Positions 1 through 11,385 of a DNA stretch of 20,459 nt are shown here, one piece after another (positions within the stretch are counted from its first letter, which is position 1; every line of letters starts with the position of its first letter). The notes under the pieces were generated by a model that had not been told where the DNA came from, searched no databases, and saw only the letters and a list, made by a program, of their open reading frames with translations. Source of the stretch: Mansonella perstans (Eukaryota; Nematoda; Chromadorea; Rhabditida; Onchocercidae); NCBI GenBank assembly GCA_037074765.1, contig JBAMDO010000441.1:1-20459 (forward strand), in the 5' to 3' direction. The translations under genes were made by a program, and so were the position numbers.

Positions 1-3000
1 AATCAAAATATTTCCGGATGAAAAAACATCCTGCTTGACATATTTTCGGAAAAAAACATATATTTCCGGAAAAATACTAAAAATCTAATGATTGAACTAA
101 TGACCAGTATTTTTTTCAAAGAAAAAATTTTAACAAATTATCTAACACCTTTTCAAAAGAAAAGTTTAAATAAATATTGAATTTCAAAGTCACAAAGATG
201 AGAGCCAATGTTGCATGCGCTTTTATTGAAAAAATTTCTTTTGTGAATTTAAAAAAAATTTCCTTTTTCTCTCGTTAAAAAGATTTGGCTGAAAAATTAG
301 GTGAAAACTGATTTAAATATTTTCAGGCAAAATTCATAGAAAAACTCTTATTGCTGAAAACTTATTGCTAATCCTAAAGTTGCTGCTGCTCATATTTCGT
401 ATACTCAGCTAATTTTTTTTTTAGCAAATTAAATCAAATTTAATTATTGATTATTCGACAAATATCTGATACGTTTCACTTTTGTTCAATTCAAATTATT
501 TTCAATCCAAAATTTCAAATATTACTTCGAAATACTTATGTATAAATATTAGTAATGAATTACGTGGCTAGCAAATTTTGAATTTTTTGTAATTCTTAAA
601 ATGTTTTGAAAATATTTCATATGTTTCAGTTTTATGCAAATCCAGTTCCAATATTGTTGTGAATTTGAAATCAAAAATTTATTTCATTCTTTTGAACTGA
701 TTGTAGTAGTTGCCTAAAAATGTTCCTTTATTCGTGAGAATTTAATTATTGTTTTTAGATATTTTTTCAACACATTTAAGTGAATTTCAAATGATTCTTC
801 AAATTCAAATCATTAGTAATGAATATAAAGCAATTGAATTTAATGAGAATTTTTACTTCCGCTTAATGTATTACTTAATTTTCTGTTTTTTCCTTTTTCT
901 CATTCTTTTCCATTTTTCAAATGCAATTTTTCAACTATTAATAAGAAATAATCAAATTTCTCGCTTGCCTTTTCCCTAGTCCGTTTATCAATAATTTATC
1001 CTAATCTTATTATTTCCTTCATTTTTTCATCTTTATCACATGTTTTCTCTTCCTACCTTATCTTTACCACCTAAACGAGAACTATGATTGCTCGCAAAGT
1101 AAATCTCTAAAATTCACTTTGCATTTTCATAATGACTCTTTTGGCATTTTCAATTCATTTAATGGATTTTGATGAATTATTTAATATATTTGAAGATATT
1201 ATTTGGTATGTTTACAATTGCAATACTTCACACCTATTGATTGAAAGTTTGTAGTGAGAATTTGAAACCATCACAGAGAAAAGCACTTCGAATTATGAAA
1301 TTTAATACTGTCACATTAACTGTCCAATTGTTTTTTCTCATCATGCTCATTTTACTCAAAATATTATTTCAAAAAAAAGATAAAAAGTATATTGGAATAG
1401 AAACTGCTTATCATTCGGTAATTAAGTAACAGAATACATAAATAATTATTGGAGTAATAATTAGTGATAATTTTATTTTAACTAAAATTTAATCCAATAT
1501 TACTGGCATCTATTTGTTTCTGGCTAGCAATATGCTATTGAAAATGAGCGATGGTATTGAGAAACTGTGGCAAACAATGACTAATTAGCAAAATTTGTTT
1601 TTGCAATTGCAAACTTCTAGTCTTTCATCATTTACACTTCGCACTGCGTTGTTTTTAATACATTCAGTATAATTCATTGATACTACATGTATCATGTTAT
1701 GCTAAGAAAACAAGGAAAAAATCATGAAGTCATCCTATCGATATAGTTAGCTGATTCAATTACAATCTTCTTTATATCCATTAGTTAAGAAAATTCTAAG
1801 TAACAGATCAAAAATGACTAGGGAAATAGCAAAAAAGAAAAGCTTTCAATAAAAATATACATATCGCATTACAGTATGAAGCATACTAAAAATTTCTCCA
1901 AAATCTTTCTCCAAATTATGAAATTAATTGGCAAAAATAAATTTGTTGAAATGAAATAATTTAAAAAGTTTTGAGATAGCAATAACTATTGGATAATTAT
2001 GGCTAAAATGATTGCATTGAATAAACAGAAAGCAGAAAGTGACGAATGAATATTAGTAATGATTGATGGCTATTTTGAGATGAAGGAGATACTAGCAATA
2101 AAGATTATTTCTAAAATTTATCCTTTTTGATGGAATAAAAATTGAACTTTAATAGCGAGAATGAGAGAGGAGGAGGAAGAGAGAGAAGAGAAGAGAAAGG
2201 GAGAGGAAAAAATACTTTTCTTCGGATGAGATCAAATTATAACTTAATGAAACATTTCTTTGAATGTCACATCTATGTCACTTTTTCTTTTGTTTTCAAA
2301 TTCTTTAAAGCAAAAAAAAGCGAAAGAAATAAGAATTATTTTCTTCAAAATTATAGAAAAAATCCCAATAAAATTCAGAAACAAAGTTTTGAATATGATT
2401 TGTTAAAATGTAATGAAATCCAAAGAAAAAAAAAGGGAAAAAAAAAGAATGAAAGAAATAGTATTGTTTGTTATAAGAGAGCTGCGGAAGAGTTTTCATT
2501 GGAAATGTAATTAATTCTTGTTATTTTTACACAAATAAAAAACAGGAAGGAGGAGAAAGAAAAAAAAATATAACGGAGAATCTTTTATGGAAAAGAATGG
2601 AGAAAAAAAAAGATTGAATAAAGAAAGAAAAATAAAAAAAATTTTAGTTTAAATTTTTTGAAAAGATAAATTTTACGAATGAGCGGTCGAAAAAGGATTT
2701 TCAAAAGGATTACGATTGAATGAATAAAGAGTTAAGAAGAGAAAAAAGCATTCATTTCTTTCACAAAATCTCAAAACGATGCTTTCGCAGGAATGATGAG
2801 CTATAGTGTTGTGTTATCTGTTTGTGTTTAAGTTTGGAATAGCTCTTCCATGGAGTTTTATGTTAAGAAATAAAGAAATTGAAATTTAGGAAAAGATTTA
2901 GTTTGATATTTGAAAAATAAATAAAAAATTGATTTCAGTAAATTTTAGGATGACATTAAATCCACTGAAATAGGAGGAAGCATAGCCAGTCGTTAGTTTG

Positions 3001-4139
3001 TTCTATTGGCTGCAAATAAAGCATTGATTAAATTAATTTCATATAAATGGAATATCCAGTACTAAAAATTTAGCCATTAGCTATAGCTCTTGCTTATGTC
3101 AAGCTCTTTTTTTTTTTTTTTTGTTCATATTGTTAGCTTTCCTATTTATGTATTCCAATAAAAATTTTTTTTTCCGCACAATTTACAAATTAGTGAATAT
3201 GGTTGTTGAACATTTTAATTTTAATTTTTGATTAAAAAAATTAAATAATTTTATTTTGAATAAATTTTTAGGATAGTGAAAAATTATTCTGAAATTAATT
3301 TTAGTAGGAAGTTTCTTAAAGCCAATTTATTTAATTCCTTTCAAATTTAATGCTAGATATTTATGCTTTAACATTGAATGCACCAACAAAAAATAAAAAA
3401 TAAAAAGTTAAAAAGTGTCAGACTTTGAAGTGTGTCACAAATAAATGTGTAATTAAGCGGCAACAATAAAAGTAATTAAAATATTTTTAATTAATGAAAA
3501 CGATTAAGGCATATTTTGAATAAGATAGCTATTATAGAGAGAGAATTCAAATTGCGCTAATTTCCATGTTCATTTAATTTTGCAACTAATATTACTGTTA
3601 TGATGATATTAATGAGATCAATTTTTTTCCTTCAAAAGACGAAAATGCTAAACGATCGGAAGACGAAACAATTGAATTTATTTTTTAAAGTGCGGCAGAA
3701 AAAAAGGTGCAATAACTTCAACCATTAAACAAACTTCCATCATCTTTTTTAATTTTACATATTTTATTTCATAAACGTTGGCATTTCATATGTGTTCAAA
3801 TTTAAAAATATATGCTAATGACGCAACAAATTTTCTCGTCTCATCTATTCATTATTATCATTAAAGCATTAAAATGTGTTGCATGGAAAATTTTAAATTT
3901 AAAAAAAAAAAAAAGATGTCGCATAATTTTAAACAATTATCATTTTAAAAAATGATTTTTTTTTGATTTTTAATTAAGATTAAAAAATAACTTTTCTGAT
4001 TATTTAATTATTTATTACCAATTATTTTAGTCATCAAAAAAAATTTTGCTCTTTTAATTAGTTCGGTTTTTTTAATTAGAATGGTACCCTGTTTAATTCC
4101 GACATACTATTCTACATGTTAACAAGGAATTTATTGTTT
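1..4139. other. AT-rich gene-poor region
   Basis: I see no exon with splice-site and protein support here. The first 80 bases hold three TTTCCGGA/TTTTCGGA-type motifs in a loose repeat. Homopolymer runs occur at about 3108-3122 (T) and 3900-3914 (A). The open frames at 749-979, 1241-1429 and 2142-2510 are low in complexity (Phe/Ile/Asn or Lys/Glu/Arg) and are not called. Confidence 0.6.
2158..2206. repeat. Polypurine tract
   Basis: A stretch of A and G only, broken by single pyrimidines near its start, in GAGAGAGGAGGAGG and GAAGAG patterns, with more purine-rich sequence at 2540-2640. It causes the Arg/Glu-rich open frame over this region. Such tracts can form triplex DNA; here that is only a possibility. 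Confidence 0.7.
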
Positions 4140-5035
4140 TTCCTCTTTTCTCATTTCTATTAATTGCTAATCTGTCATTGTCAACTTTAATCATTTCTAT
4201 GGACCTCTAAAAAAAAAAAAAAAAATAAGAATGAAATTTTAGATCACTTCCTTTCTAGATCATATAATTCAAATTCATATTTCTGTTATTTTCTCTCACT
4301 TATCTCTCACATTTGCATGCGAATAGAAGAAAAGCAAGAGGTGAATTGATTAATGACAAGAATGCATTTACATCGATAATTTCAAATTTGAAATTATGAA
4401 TATGTTGCATTACTATATAATAACATTACTGATTAATCCCTGCAATTATGTTTTATTACTTTAATTACGACAAATCACATATAGAAAAGTGCTTTTTTTC
4501 GTATAATATTTCAAATATCGTTAAAACTCATTTCTCTTGGAATCGCAATTACACAGAATTAATAATTTTTACAAATCTATTTCTACTGTCTTTCTCTTTT
4601 CTCATTTCTACTGATTCTAATTTTTCAGTGTCAGCTTTAATCATTTCTATGCGAGCTCTAAAAAAAAAAAAATAAAAATGAAATTTTAAATCGCTTCCTT
4701 CCTAGATTATATAATTCAAATTCACATTTTTGTTATTTTTCCTCACTTATGTCTCATATATAAACATTTGTATGCGAATAGAAGAAAAGCAAGAGATGAG
4801 TTGATTAATGACAAGAATGCATTTACATCGATAAATAACTGCACCAGTATATAATAACATTACTGATTAATCCCTGTAATTATGTTTTATTTTAATTATT
4901 ACTAAATCACATACAAGAAAGCACTTTTTTGTATGATATTTCAAATATCGTTAAAACTCATTTCTCTTGGAATCGCAATCACATAGAACTGATAATAATG
5001 ATAAAAGCAAATCCATTTCCAATTCTCTTGAACCA
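4140..5035. repeat. Tandem duplication of about 451 bp
   Basis: Copy 1 is about 4140-4590 and copy 2 about 4591-5035. Shared landmarks in order: TTTCTCATTTCTA, CTTTAATCATTTCTATG, an A-run, GCGAATAGAAGAAAAGCAAG, GACAAGAATGCATTTACATC, AACATTACTGATTAATCCC and ATCGTTAAAACTCATTTCTC. The copies differ by many substitutions and small indels; one is a segment near 4378-4410 (ATTTCAAATTTGAAATTATG) absent from copy 2. There is no transposase, terminal repeat or coding frame. Confidence 0.92.
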
Positions 5036-5534
5036 TAATTATCCATTCTCATTATCACATCACCTTATGCAAATTATTTGAATTTTGTACAGCTATAAGA
5101 ATATAAGGAGGAGATAGTGTGTCCTGTAGCGTATATCAATTTTATGCCTTCAATACACAATAATATCTTGGAAATACCGAACAACCGAAATTATACAAGA
5201 TTTGCAGTTTGTAAAATGAGAACAGAATACACGTATTTATTTTATCTTGTTTTTTGTGTAAATTTATTCAGCATACAATAATTCCTGTTTTTTTTTTTTT
5301 TTTTTTTTTTTTCTTTTATACAATCGTTACCATATATGTATGTATATATTAATAATATTGTTGCATAAGCTAACCATTAATTCAATGGAAATGAAAGCGA
5401 AAAAGATAGCGTATACAACATTTTTTAAATATTGAAATTATAAACTGAACGAAAAGAAAACGGTAAGAATTAGTTTTTTGATGGATGTACATTTAACAAT
5501 AAATTACAATTTTTAATATAATTGTTGTTGCAAG
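5036..5534. other. Non-coding stretch with a T25 run
   Basis: Nothing gene-like is seen apart from a run of 25 T at 5288-5312 and a TATATGTATGTATATAT segment at about 5333-5349. Short frames have no splice support. Confidence 0.55.
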
Positions 5535-5663
5535 CATGGAACTGATGGAAAGCAAAGTGGAAAAAAGAAAAATGGCAAAGATAGTATCCAAGATGATGAT
5601 GAAGCAATCCCTTGGTTATCAGACATGTACAAAAATAACATTACACCGCAAACAAGCAAATAA
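5535..5663 (+). CDS. Coding-like short stretch, possible C-terminal exon
   Basis: After an AG at 5534 there are 42 codons to TAA (5661-5663): HGTDGKQSGKKKNGKDSIQ, then DDDEAIPWLSDMYKNN and ITPQTSK. The mix of Lys, Asp, Gly, Pro and Trp is unlike the low-complexity translations around it. A second frame over the same bases (ATG at 5536, MELMESKVEKRKM...) is also open for about 48 codons, so the true frame is open to question. The acceptor TTGTTGCAAG is poor, and I found no matching upstream exon. Product unknown. Confidence 0.22.
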   Translation, partial: HGTDGKQSGKKKNGKDSIQDDDEAIPWLSDMYKNNITPQTSK

Positions 5664-7400
5664 TGATAAGGCAAAAGAATGAAAATAATTTATTCTAACA
5701 CTGTTAAAAAAAAAAGACCGCAACAAAAAAATATAATACTTTCTATTTTTAACACTTCAAATTCCTATCTAAATATTGACGCAGTATGTTTTGGTGCAAT
5801 CAAAAAAGAATTAAACAATTGAAAAATTTTTCTTAACTTACTTCACTTCATTTCACCTGACTGGCTCTCATAAAATAAAATCAATTTTTATTACTGAAAA
5901 ATGGAAAGTGAAATTATCTTAAATTTTGATATCAATTTTTGAAACTAAGAAATTTTGCAAAAAATCGTACAATAAAAAAAAACCTTCATTTAATAAAAAT
6001 ATCATTGTTTTTGGGAATGATAACACTGAATGTAGTAGTAATTCAGAAAACTCAGAGTTAGATCAATGAAATATTCACAAAAAATAATGTTGAAATTAGG
6101 GAATTTCATACCATACATATTATACATTGTACATTTGTAAACACAAAAAAAAAAGCAAACAAATTAGGTTAACCCGATAAGAGCTGGAAAAAAACAGTAA
6201 AAAAAAGAAATGTGATTATGAGCGATTAATGCATGAGCAACAAATATTTGTGAAATCATGTACATTCTCTTTCTTCCAGAAAAAAACTCTTCTTCGCAGA
6301 AATTTCAATGCTTAATGAAATTTTACGCAAACATACGTGAATTGCGTAAATTATTTTTGTCACCAACAGCAAACATAGCAATTTTATATGATAAAAATGT
6401 TTCATTCATTCAGAAATTTGTAGTCAAAAGCTTCAAAGTTCAATTAAAAAAAGTGAATAAATGATGGATCCGCATTGCAAAGAAAAAAAGAAAGCGAATA
6501 CATAACCAGCAGTAAGCATATAATGTACAACAATAATTGTATGAAGAACTTTGACGATGAAGTGTAATACTGTGTGCATATGAGATCCAAATCTAAGGAT
6601 AATCTAAGATAATCCATAATAAAACTAAACTATAATTTTTTTTTCAACATAATTTTTTTCAAAAATTTAACTTTAGAAAATTTCATATCTCTCACCAATA
6701 TCTTGATGATAATGCATTCAAAACCACCTAAAAGCGATCTCGATTACAGGATAATTAAGATTAAAAAATGAAATTGTATTTTTAAAAGTTACTTAACGTT
6801 TCTAGAATGTTAACTCATGCACTAATCTCGCAGTCATACAGAATTGATATTATATGTATTATTACATCGTTGCATTATATAAATACGAACAATAAATGCA
6901 GCATCTGCAGAAGGGAACAAAATATAAATAAATTGAAGGAGAATATTTCATTTCATCCTACATGTTTGCATCCGAAAAAGAAAAATTTTGAAAAAAATTT
7001 ATATCAAATAATCAAATAATAGTTTACTTATATTTTTTCATGTAGAATAATTAAACATATCATTTTGTTTATTTGATGTTTCCCGATCCTAAATTAACAT
7101 ACTAAATCATTCATGTGAGAATGAAGATGCTTTTCAGGTCAGTATATAGATTTAAAAATTAACCTATCAAAGAAATAACGAAAACATAGGCAAAAGCATG
7201 CTGCATCATTAGTAAACAAATAAATAACCAAAGACACAAACAAACAAACAAGTATACTTTGCGCTGAGAAAGAATTAACAATTTTACTCATGAAAAATGA
7301 ACGACCAGAGATATAAAAACAAATAATATGAAGAATTCTAACTAACAAACTCGAACACTATCAATCAAAGTTACATTTTAGAGTATCTGTGGAAAATTAA
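5664..7400. other. AT-rich stretch without a supported gene
   Basis: The open frames at 6258-6464, 6807-7019 and (minus) 7348-7139 have composition typical of chance frames in AT-rich DNA. They lack good splice sites and show no family motifs. A short A-run follows an AATAAA at about 5971-5976, which could be a polyadenylation signal for the coding-like stretch at 5535-5663. Confidence 0.5.
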
Positions 7401-7409
7401 GCTATCTGG

Positions 7410-7449
7410 GAAACACCAGTTCCTACGCCTTTACTCCTCCTGGTGTTTC
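7410..7449. repeat. Perfect 10-bp inverted repeat (hairpin)
   Basis: GAAACACCAG at 7410-7419 pairs with CTGGTGTTTC at 7440-7449 across a 20-base loop. It lies in a locally more GC-rich stretch (about 7380-7560), about 300 bases beyond the stop of the GYF gene on that gene's strand. It may be part of a 3' untranslated region or a small RNA; nothing else identifies it. Confidence 0.7.
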
Positions 7450-7741
7450 ATACTCCAATCTACTACTCCTAATGGCCTTTATCACTATCTTACTATTCAA
7501 ACCGCAAGTCCATAAATTTAACGTCTTACAGCAACGAAGTACTTCTACGACTCAAGTGCAACGATATTTTTCCAATTAAATAAATAATAGTAATTACCGA
7601 ATTATGCTAACCATAAACCTGATTTTGATGCAAAAATATATAAAAATTACATGCTACAACAAGTAAGAAAGCAATTTCGCTTATGAAGATTTCTCGATGA
7701 TTTTGTCAACAAAAAAATTGCCGATAATAATAGAAATTTGT

Positions 7742-9388
7742 TTAACTTTCAATTTCCAACTGAATTCCAATCAACTCGGAAAGAAGTCGCACAGCTTGCT
7801 CTGCCGAAATCTGAAGAATATAATGAAATAATGAACTATGATTCGTTACGAGGATGATATTTCTCGGGCAGCAAGATATACCTTAAAGCTATCTTGCACA
7901 TACCTAAGTTTATCATCAAACAGGAACTGAGAGACGGAACGGTTACCTCGACAAAGGCGAGATCAGATAAATTTAAATATAACATGATTAAGATAGAATT
8001 TCTACTATGTGCTGCAAAATACATGAGTAGAGCGGACCTACAATATATTTGGAGAAAAAAATAAATTACTGAAATATAATTGCTCAATTTCTTTAGTATA
8101 CAACTACCAAATTTCCTTAAACTAAACTATACTGTAATTAGACAGGAATAGCACGGAAGTAAAAAAAAAAAAAAAAATGATATCAAAAACACACTCTTCT
8201 TGCATTGGTCTGGGTGGAGGCATCACAGCATTCCGAATATTCCGGTTCAGTACCAACATCACGTGCTAGATTCCATGATGCGTCATATGTATCGGTTGCT
8301 TTTTCTTGAAGCGGCAGGAGAGCCTGAACAACATGAACAAACTTTAAAAAAATGCTTCATGAGAATATTGGAAATTAATGAACCTTGTAATTTGTAATTA
8401 CAAGTCTGGATTTAAATAATCGAAGTGAAACGATATTAATCTACCAGTAGAATTCGAAATTTCTGTTAAATAATTTAACTCTAGTTTTAACAAAATCAAA
8501 AGGGTTACTGCATTCGGCACCGCATTCATATTCCAGCCTGCATCGCTATCATCTGGTGTGTTGCTTGCACTTGATGGCACTTCATCGACAGGTTCACTTG
8601 GAGGTTGCGAAAAAACTTGATGTGGTGCAAATGATGGTACTGCAGGTGCAACTAACAATGGATTCTGATGATAAGCAATAAAACCAGGTGCCGGTGGGAA
8701 GCCGGGAACATGGCTAGACGCTGCTGCGGCTGCAGCTTGGGGTACCATTAGATAAGGACCGCTGGATACTGGAACACGACCAGGGGTTAGAATCAATTGG
8801 GACATTTGCATTTGCATGCTCATGCTGATCAATTGATCGAATGAATTGACCAGAAGCAAAAACGGACTCTGAAAACCAATTTTCGAAGAACATTTTTAGA
8901 CAGTAATATCATTCAAAGTGTTACTATCTAAAAAAATTATCTAGTCTGGTCTCAGTGCCCTAGAATTCTAAAAAAATGTCAGCATGGTTTCTCAAAATAA
9001 AAAATATTTACGAAGTTATTGAACATTGATGTTCCTTCCTCTCAAAATTTGAAAAAAACAGAAAATCCTAAAATAAAGTACCAAATTTCTAAAATTCTCA
9101 CCTGTCCATTACTGCAACGTGTCCATTCGGCAAGCGTATGGAAGCGATCTTCGTTCTTCGTACGAATAAGCATAGCATCTGTGAAATAACCGGTCTTGCA
9201 CCATTTTTGCATTTCTACAGATGAATACGGACCTATAAAATAAGTCTTTAATAAATAACACATCTCTTTTTTTAAATTGTATGAAAAATTCCAAAAATTC
9301 ATTGAAAAATTTCCCTACCATACACACGATGATCTTCTCCTTGATAAAACCATTTTGGACTGTCCAAATAATCACGATTCGGATCCAT
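7742..9388 (-). CDS. Compact GYF-domain protein (GIGYF/SMY2-like), multi-exon
   Basis: Minus-strand exons: 9388-9319, 9232-9102, 8868-8509, 8323-8195, possibly 8037-8023, then 7926-7882 and 7810-7742 (stop TAA). Exons 1 and 2 form a GYF domain at residues 13-60: W13-F-Y, then GPYSSVEMQKW (24-34) and GYFTDAMLIR (38-47). GYF domains bind proline-rich peptides; the SMY2/GIGYF type acts in mRNA repression and decay. Exon 3 has a Met-rich helix, an Ala run and a Pro-rich segment. Exon 4 reads ALLPLQEKATDTYDASWNLA at its start. The last exons give FLFDDKLRYVQDSFK, then SAEQAVRLLSELIGIQLEIE. The model totals about 270 residues, against more than 1000 for human GIGYF proteins. ATG at 9388 is the first in frame after an upstream TAA; TTTACAG ending at 9460 may be a trans-splice or cis-splice acceptor, so a missed 5' part is possible. 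The join between exon 4 and 7926 is unsure. Confidence 0.82.
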
Positions 9389-9651
9389 TTTAAGAAAGAG
9401 GAATTTTTGAAAAGTTTGATCACCTTAATTTTCAAATATTTTTAACAATATTTCTCTCTCTGTAAATATTCGTAAAACACGATGCAAAAACATCAAAAAG
9501 CAATGAGATTTACTTCAAAATGTTCAAAACAAATCGGTGGTTACTAGATTGAATGAATTACAATTCAATACAATTGAAAAATTACATCATAAATCTATTT
9601 GATGTAATTGATGTTTAATAATATTTAGCAATGATTTACACTAAATATATC

Positions 9652-9785
9652 GTTTAATAAATAAGATATCTTTCTTGATTTCTTTTTTCAAATTATATGA
9701 AAAATTTCGAAAGTTCATTTCCTACCATAAGCACGACGATCTTCTTTTTGATAAAACCATTTTGTACTATTGAAGCAATCAATTA
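9652..9785 (-). repeat. Diverged second copy of GYF exon 1 and its following intron
   Basis: The segment resembles 9246-9375 over about 130 bases, covering the 3' part of exon 1, the donor and the start of the intron. On the minus strand it reads NSTKWFYQKEDRRAYG up to a donor GTAGGA after 9726, in the same phase as the true exon (SPKWFYQGEDHRVYG, donor GTAGGG). The Trp-Phe-Tyr and final Gly are kept. There is no in-frame ATG, and a TGA lies a few codons upstream. An AG at 9768-9767 could open a 41-nt exon. It could be a pseudo-exon or an alternative exon. Confidence 0.85.
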
Positions 9786-10865
9786 TGTTGCATCAACTTT
9801 TTCATGCTTTTTTTTTTCCTTCTTTTCTGCACTTTCGTGCAAAACATTTTTCAAAAGAATATAATAATTCAAAAATATTTGAAGTCGCAGATCGCTCAAA
9901 AAATAAGCAAAAAATTTGTTTGCGAATGAATCACATTAATAATTTTTCTCCCTCTTCCTAAATTTATGAGAGTTTTAAAATTTTTTTAGCAATAAAAATT
10001 AAAAAAAAAAAAACTACAATAACATTAAATTTACTTTGTCACAATGAGGTAAGGTTGAATTGTACTCATAAGTTAACAAACTAGGATGTATTAACCAGAT
10101 ACTGCTTGTTCTTCATCTTACTTAGATATCATCTTATTAAAAGAAAAAAAAAGTCGTTCAAAAATCAATGATGATGAAAATGAAATTTAATGAATTTCAT
10201 TTGAAACGAAAAAGAGATTGGGCAAAAATTTCAATATTAAAATGAAATATTTTGAAGGAATTTCAAGCACAACGATTATCTTAACTAAGCATGCAAAAAA
10301 AATTATTACTTACTTTATTACAAAATGGTGAAATTCGAACAAAAAAAGAAAAAATGAAGAACTCACAGAAAAATAGATAGATGAATGAACAGATCCGTGG
10401 GAGGATGGATATATTTCGGATAATTGATTGAAGGAGAGAAGCATGTGAAGGTGGAGGACTGATTGATGAGGGAGAAAGAAATGTTATATATTTTTCGATG
10501 TGTAATAAACAATGCCATCACAGATGATAGTATTTTGCTCTGATGGCTGTTAATGTGGGATAAATTAAAATAAAATTGCTAATTATTAAATAAATATCAA
10601 GCTCCATTGCTAATTATCAAATTCCTAATTATCAATACTTTTGTTATAACAATTTTTTAAATGTTCAAAGCGAGAAACTATATGGGGAAGAGAAAGAAAA
10701 GAAGAGGTTCCTCAAGAAATAGTTGTTGATAAGTGTTTAAAACTGATAAGAGTTTGGAAAAAAAACTTTTTCAAATAAAACGGAACTAAAATAATCCTTC
10801 AGAAGATCATCAATTCCACTTATATGCTCACTTCAATCTTTTTTCATCTCATTTTTCCCCCAAAG
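9786..10865. other. AT-rich stretch without a supported gene
   Basis: No convincing exon on either strand. The 63-codon plus frame at 9770-9961 overlaps the duplicated GYF exon copy and has no motif. Around 10575-10640 there are repeated TTGCTAATTATYAAAT-type words. Upstream exons of the GYF gene, if there are any, would be expected here, but I could not find them. Confidence 0.5.
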
Positions 10866-11164
10866 CTATAGTGTGTTTAAAAAATGTCCATAGTTTTTTA
10901 TCCTAGACATTATTTCTTTCAGGATAAAAAGTAAATCATCCAAACTACTAAAGTTATTTCTCCTCAACCATTTTTGCAACCAATCATTAAAACTCAAACA
11001 ATTATTTTGTAATGAATAATGCAAATAAACAACAAATTCGATAGATGCAGAAATTAGTGTGAGTGTGAGAAACAGTAATTTGAAATGCAAATTAGCAGTA
11101 CAATGGCTTTCGAATTTGATAAAGGCATGCATGTTTGCAAGGATTACAGCATTATCGTACTTCA
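10866..11164 (-). CDS. Unidentified 98-codon open frame behind a splice acceptor (possible last exon)
   Basis: GTATTTTTAG on the minus strand ends at 11165, followed by 98 open codons to TAG at 10868-10866. The frame starts KYDNAVILANMHAFIK, has a hydrophobic middle (LLFLTLTLISASIEFVVYL) and ends with a charged part including NDWLQKWLRRNNFSSLDDLL. This length without a stop is uncommon in DNA this AT-rich, and the tail reads like protein. No ATG opens it; ATG codons occur only inside. It could be a terminal exon of a gene whose other exons I could not find, possibly linked to the exon at 11544-11386 through a GTATTT donor. No family is recognised. Confidence 0.25.
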
Positions 11165-11385
11165 CTAAAAATACTATTTGTCATCATCCATCAGGACAGT
11201 TTAACAACTTTTACATAAATTTTGCAAGCAATAGAATTTTTGCAATCTCGTAGCAAAAAAAAATAAGTCCAATTCAACGGAGTTAATGAGTTAATGAGAA
11301 AAGTTGCGTTAAATGCAAATAAAATGCAAGTATGTAGCGTTAGCATCCCAGCAATTTCAACTCACTAATATTTTGCATAAAAATG

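Noticed and set aside
2142..2510. 122-codon open frame
   Set aside because: Its length comes from polypurine and A-rich sequence with few stops; it has no domain, splice support or balanced composition.
8200..8397. 65-codon plus-strand open frame with Trp, His and Met
   Set aside because: It is the antisense shadow of GYF gene exon 4: the minus strand gives a better frame behind a TTCAG acceptor, phase-matched to exon 3.
9109..9435. 108-codon minus-strand open frame over the GYF exons
   Set aside because: It reads another frame through the intron between GYF exons 1 and 2; the GYF motif is in the spliced frame.
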